A DNA stretch of 64,000 nucleotides from Mycolicibacterium tusciae JS617 (lineage in GTDB: Bacteria > Actinomycetota > Actinomycetes > Mycobacteriales > Mycobacteriaceae), in the NCBI RefSeq assembly GCF_000243415.2, contig NZ_KI912270.1:2294001-2358000 (forward strand), written 5' to 3'. Under the pieces are notes generated by a model, which saw nothing but the letters and a program-made list of their open reading frames with translations, ran no database searches and had not been told where the DNA came from. Each line of letters starts with the position of its first letter. Position 1 is the stretch's first letter. Shown here one piece after another: positions 63,190 to 64,000 of this stretch. Made by a program: the position numbers and the translations under genes.

Positions 63190-64000
63190 TGGGACCAGCG
63201 TGAGCTGATTTTGCCAGGGTGATGGGACCACCTGGATTGCCAGTTATGGGACCACCGGCGCGTCGCGTCGGTGGTCCCTTCATCTGTTCGTTTGATCGCC
63301 GTGACGGTTCAAGTCACGGAGGCGGCGGGCATGGCTTTTCGGGAGGTCAGTGTGAACGAGATCAGGGAAGTGCTGCGGGTGTGGCTGGGGGTCGCCGGGT
63401 TGCCGGCACCGGGTTACCGCACGATTGCCGCGCATTGCGGCGTGGACCGCAAAACGGTGCGCCGCTACGTCGAGGCCGCGCAGGCGGCTGGTTTGCGCCG
63501 TAGCGACAGCGTCGAGGCTGTCGATGACGGGTTGATCGGGGCGGTCGCCGACGCGGTGCGCCCAGTACGCCCGGATGGTCACGGCGCGGCGTGGGAACAG
63601 TTGGTGGGGTTCGAGCAGCAGATCACCGCGTGGGTAGCCGGCGACGGTGAACAACGTCCGTTGACGATCACCAAGATCCACACCCTGCTGGCTCGCCAAG
63701 GCTGCCTGGTGCCGTATCGCACGTTGAACCGATTCGCCGGTGAGCGTTGCGGTTTCGGTGCCAAGGACACCACGGTGCGGGTCACCGATGGGGATCCCGG
63801 GGTGGAATGCCAGATCGATTTCGGCTACCTGGGGATGCTCACCGATGCCGATGATGGGCGGCGCCGCAAGGTGCACGCGTTGATCTTCACCGCCGTCTAC
63901 TCCCGGCACATGTTCGTGTGGCTGTCCTACTCCCAAACCCTGGCGGCGGTGATCGCCGGCTCTGAGGCGGCGTGGGGATTTCTTCGGCGGCGTGTTCGCG
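63190..64000 (+). mobile_element. IS21-family insertion sequence, left part
   Basis: The end carries repeated TGGGACCA blocks (about 63190, 63233 and 63247; the third followed by an inverted GGTGGTCCC near 63270) like the multiple terminal repeats bound by IstA. The istA gene starts inside. The right end and istB lie outside the window. The exact left boundary is inferred from where primase-polymerase similarity stops. Confidence 0.75.
63331..64000 (+). CDS. istA: IS21-family transposase IstA, 5' part
   Basis: Runs off the right edge; 223 codons are visible. MAFREVSVNEIREVLRVWLG and YRTIAAHCGVDRKTVRRYVEAA form the N-terminal HTH. The DDE catalytic core begins with VECQIDFGYLGML (first Asp), and RKVHALIFTAVYSRHMFVWLSYSQ follows. 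GGAGG lies eight bases before ATG 63331; GTG 63352 is an alternative. The frame is intact as far as seen. Confidence 0.9.
   Translation, partial: MAFREVSVNEIREVLRVWLGVAGLPAPGYRTIAAHCGVDRKTVRRYVEAAQAAGLRRSDSVEAVDDGLIGAVADAVRPVRPDGHGAAWEQLVGFEQQITAWVAGDGEQRPLTITKIHTLLARQGCLVPYRTLNRFAGERCGFGAKDTTVRVTDGDPGVECQIDFGYLGMLTDADDGRRRKVHALIFTAVYSRHMFVWLSYSQTLAAVIAGSEAAWGFLRRRVR

Larger units (their letters stand above)
34498..64000. mobile_element. integrative genomic island inserted in ssrA (right end outside window)
   Basis: It is bounded on the left by the displaced ssrA end. Contents are accessory throughout: defence genes with patchy lower-GC codon use, a stand-alone serine recombinase, a terminase-small-subunit-like protein and a truncated primase-polymerase typical of actinobacterial integrative elements. 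No tyrosine integrase is seen; it is expected next to the intact ssrA beyond the right edge. The right limit given is simply the window end. Confidence 0.75.

Noticed and set aside
34498..64000. CRISPR array
   Set aside because: No regularly spaced 20-40 base repeats and no cas genes were seen.

Overview
The window reads as chromosome of a high-GC mycobacterium, most likely a fast-growing Mycolicibacterium-type species. The evidence is a complete yrbE/mce operon, sterol side-chain genes closely resembling the M. tuberculosis igr/KstR set (CYP125, FadE, ChsH, Ltp and FadD17 types), and a 26-base piece identical in design to the 3' end of mycobacterial tmRNA. Organism and gene identities come from reading the sequence and remembered family features, not from database searches.

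Backbone, 1-34.5 kb. A molybdopterin oxidoreductase and a CYP125-type P450 (0.2-3.7 kb) converge on a seven-gene, overlapping operon (10.0 to 3.7 kb, leftward): two acyl-CoA dehydrogenases, two hot-dog hydratase subunits, an Ltp-type thiolase/aldolase, a separate DUF35 protein and a FadD17-type acyl-CoA ligase. This looks like an igr-type sterol or steroid side-chain pathway in which the ChsH2-style fusion is split. A receptor Ser/Thr kinase, an acyl-ACP thioesterase-like protein and two small secreted proteins follow. Next is the leftward mce operon (23.1 to 14.2 kb: yrbEA, yrbEB, mceA-F, mce-associated protein), a lipid/sterol importer. After that come an MFS exporter with a divergent FadR-type regulator, a young ISL3 element with perfect ends and target duplication, an unusual SDR, a formate/nitrite-type channel, several decayed genes (disulfide reductase, FGGY kinase, a SLOG/LSDAT fragment), an SDR, and a MarR regulator with a quinone oxidoreductase facing a YceI protein across three shared palindromes.

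Island, 34.5 kb to beyond the right edge. The 34498-34523 segment is a displaced 3' end of ssrA (tmRNA) followed by its terminator. An integrative element has therefore inserted in ssrA, and the intact gene should lie to the right of the window. The island is packed with defence genes. From right to left one coupled operon encodes a 1713-residue helicase with Zn/DUF1998 regions, a SNF2 helicase, a large N6-adenine methyltransferase, an unknown protein, McrB and McrC. This is a DISARM-like set (DrmA/B-like fusion, DrmD-like, DrmMI-like) fused to McrBC. Downstream lie an ApeA-like HEPN protein with an altered catalytic motif and a membrane protein pair.

Upstream of that operon sits a lone serine recombinase beside a res-like inverted repeat. 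Next is an AAA+ ATPase gene that converges on a two-gene unit encoding a PEP-synthase-like ATP-grasp protein and a nucleoside-deoxyribosyltransferase-like (DUF4406-like) protein. I could not match this trio to any named defence system, and it is the best candidate for something undescribed. The right end has element backbone genes: a coiled-coil protein, a terminase-small-subunit-like zinc protein, a GTAC iteron array and a primase-polymerase truncated by an IS21 insertion whose istA runs off the window.
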